Assembly (NCBI GenBank): GCA_014084085.1
Contig: NPFB01000042.1
Coordinates: forward strand, 15,816 to 71,313
Direction of reading: 5' to 3'
Origin: Hondaea fermentalgiana
Lineage: Eukaryota > Sar > Bigyra > Thraustochytrida > Thraustochytriidae
Length of the DNA: 55,498 bases
The notes beneath the pieces are model-generated. The model ran no database searches and was not told where the DNA came from. It was given only the letters and a program-made list of their open reading frames with translations. The translations under genes and the position numbers were made by a program. This document shows, in pieces, positions 55,342 through 55,498 of this stretch. Position 1 is the first letter of the stretch, and every line of letters starts with the position of its first letter.

Positions 55342-55498
55342 CGGTCCTAACCTCTCGAAGAGAGAGTCCTCTCCTCCCTCTTCTCTCCCGAGCCTCGCGC
55401 TCCGCTTCCTCCCTCTCCTCCTCGCGCAGCCTCGCGCGCGCAGACCTCGCGCAAAAGATCTCACTTGCAAGGAAAAAGCACAAGGAAGGGGGGGCTAT
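55342..55498. promoter_or_regulatory. Upstream leader of the 7TM gene
   Basis: These 157 bp to the window edge are strongly strand-biased, being pyrimidine-rich on the plus strand (CCTCTCCTCCCTCTTCTC). The 7TM transcript would therefore have a purine-rich 5' leader. The promoter may lie beyond the edge. Confidence 0.45.

Overview
This is a GC-rich window from a nuclear genome of a flagellated protist. It carries 18 protein-coding genes that I can support. Almost all are single uninterrupted ORFs, including one of 3,004 and one of 3,183 codons. The evidence for a eukaryote is direct: RGP1, VPS39, the exosome subunit RRP45, an ABCA full transporter, a METTL2-type tRNA methyltransferase, an F-box protein, and the axonemal proteins CFAP58 and CFAP47. 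An intron-poor, GC-rich, biflagellate-type gene set with a DIX-domain protein fits a labyrinthulomycete (thraustochytrid) stramenopile best; that assignment is inference. I recognised no tRNA, rRNA, transposon, CRISPR array or virus. Start codons were set at ATG. Many longer open frames only begin at TTG or GTG and were cut back.

Layout. 1-375 is a 75-bp minisatellite that runs off the left edge. 0.46-8.8 kb: DIX-domain protein (-), Nudix hydrolase (+), RGP1 (-), and a protein with two cyclic-nucleotide-binding domains (+) whose 3' end is repeated downstream. 9.1-26.1 kb: three minus-strand genes, namely a giant multi-GAF protein, an ABCA transporter and an ABHD1/3-type hydrolase, with a 1.3-kb unusual spacer between the last two. 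27.0-39.5 kb: CFAP58 (+) and CFAP47 (-), tail to tail. 40.6-46.1 kb: CAF16-type soluble ABC ATPase (+), METTL2-type methyltransferase (-), a small membrane protein (+) and an LY/CTFxP-repeat protein (-). 46.1-55.3 kb: VPS39 (+), F-box protein (-), DusA-type dihydrouridine synthase (-), RRP45 (+) and an orphan class-C-type 7TM protein (-).

Genes alternate strand almost throughout. Seven neighbouring pairs are head to head across 300-1,070 bp, so shared bidirectional promoters are likely the main regulatory design. Functionally the window mixes housekeeping genes (RNA processing and modification, Golgi and vacuole trafficking) with a flagellar and signalling set: CFAP58, CFAP47, the CNBD protein, and possibly the GAF array and the repeat protein. 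The less-described objects are the DIX protein, the roughly 14-module GAF array, the eight-repeat LY/CTFxP protein, the in-frame repeat beyond the CNBD gene, and the small membrane-protein gene whose frame continues past its stop.
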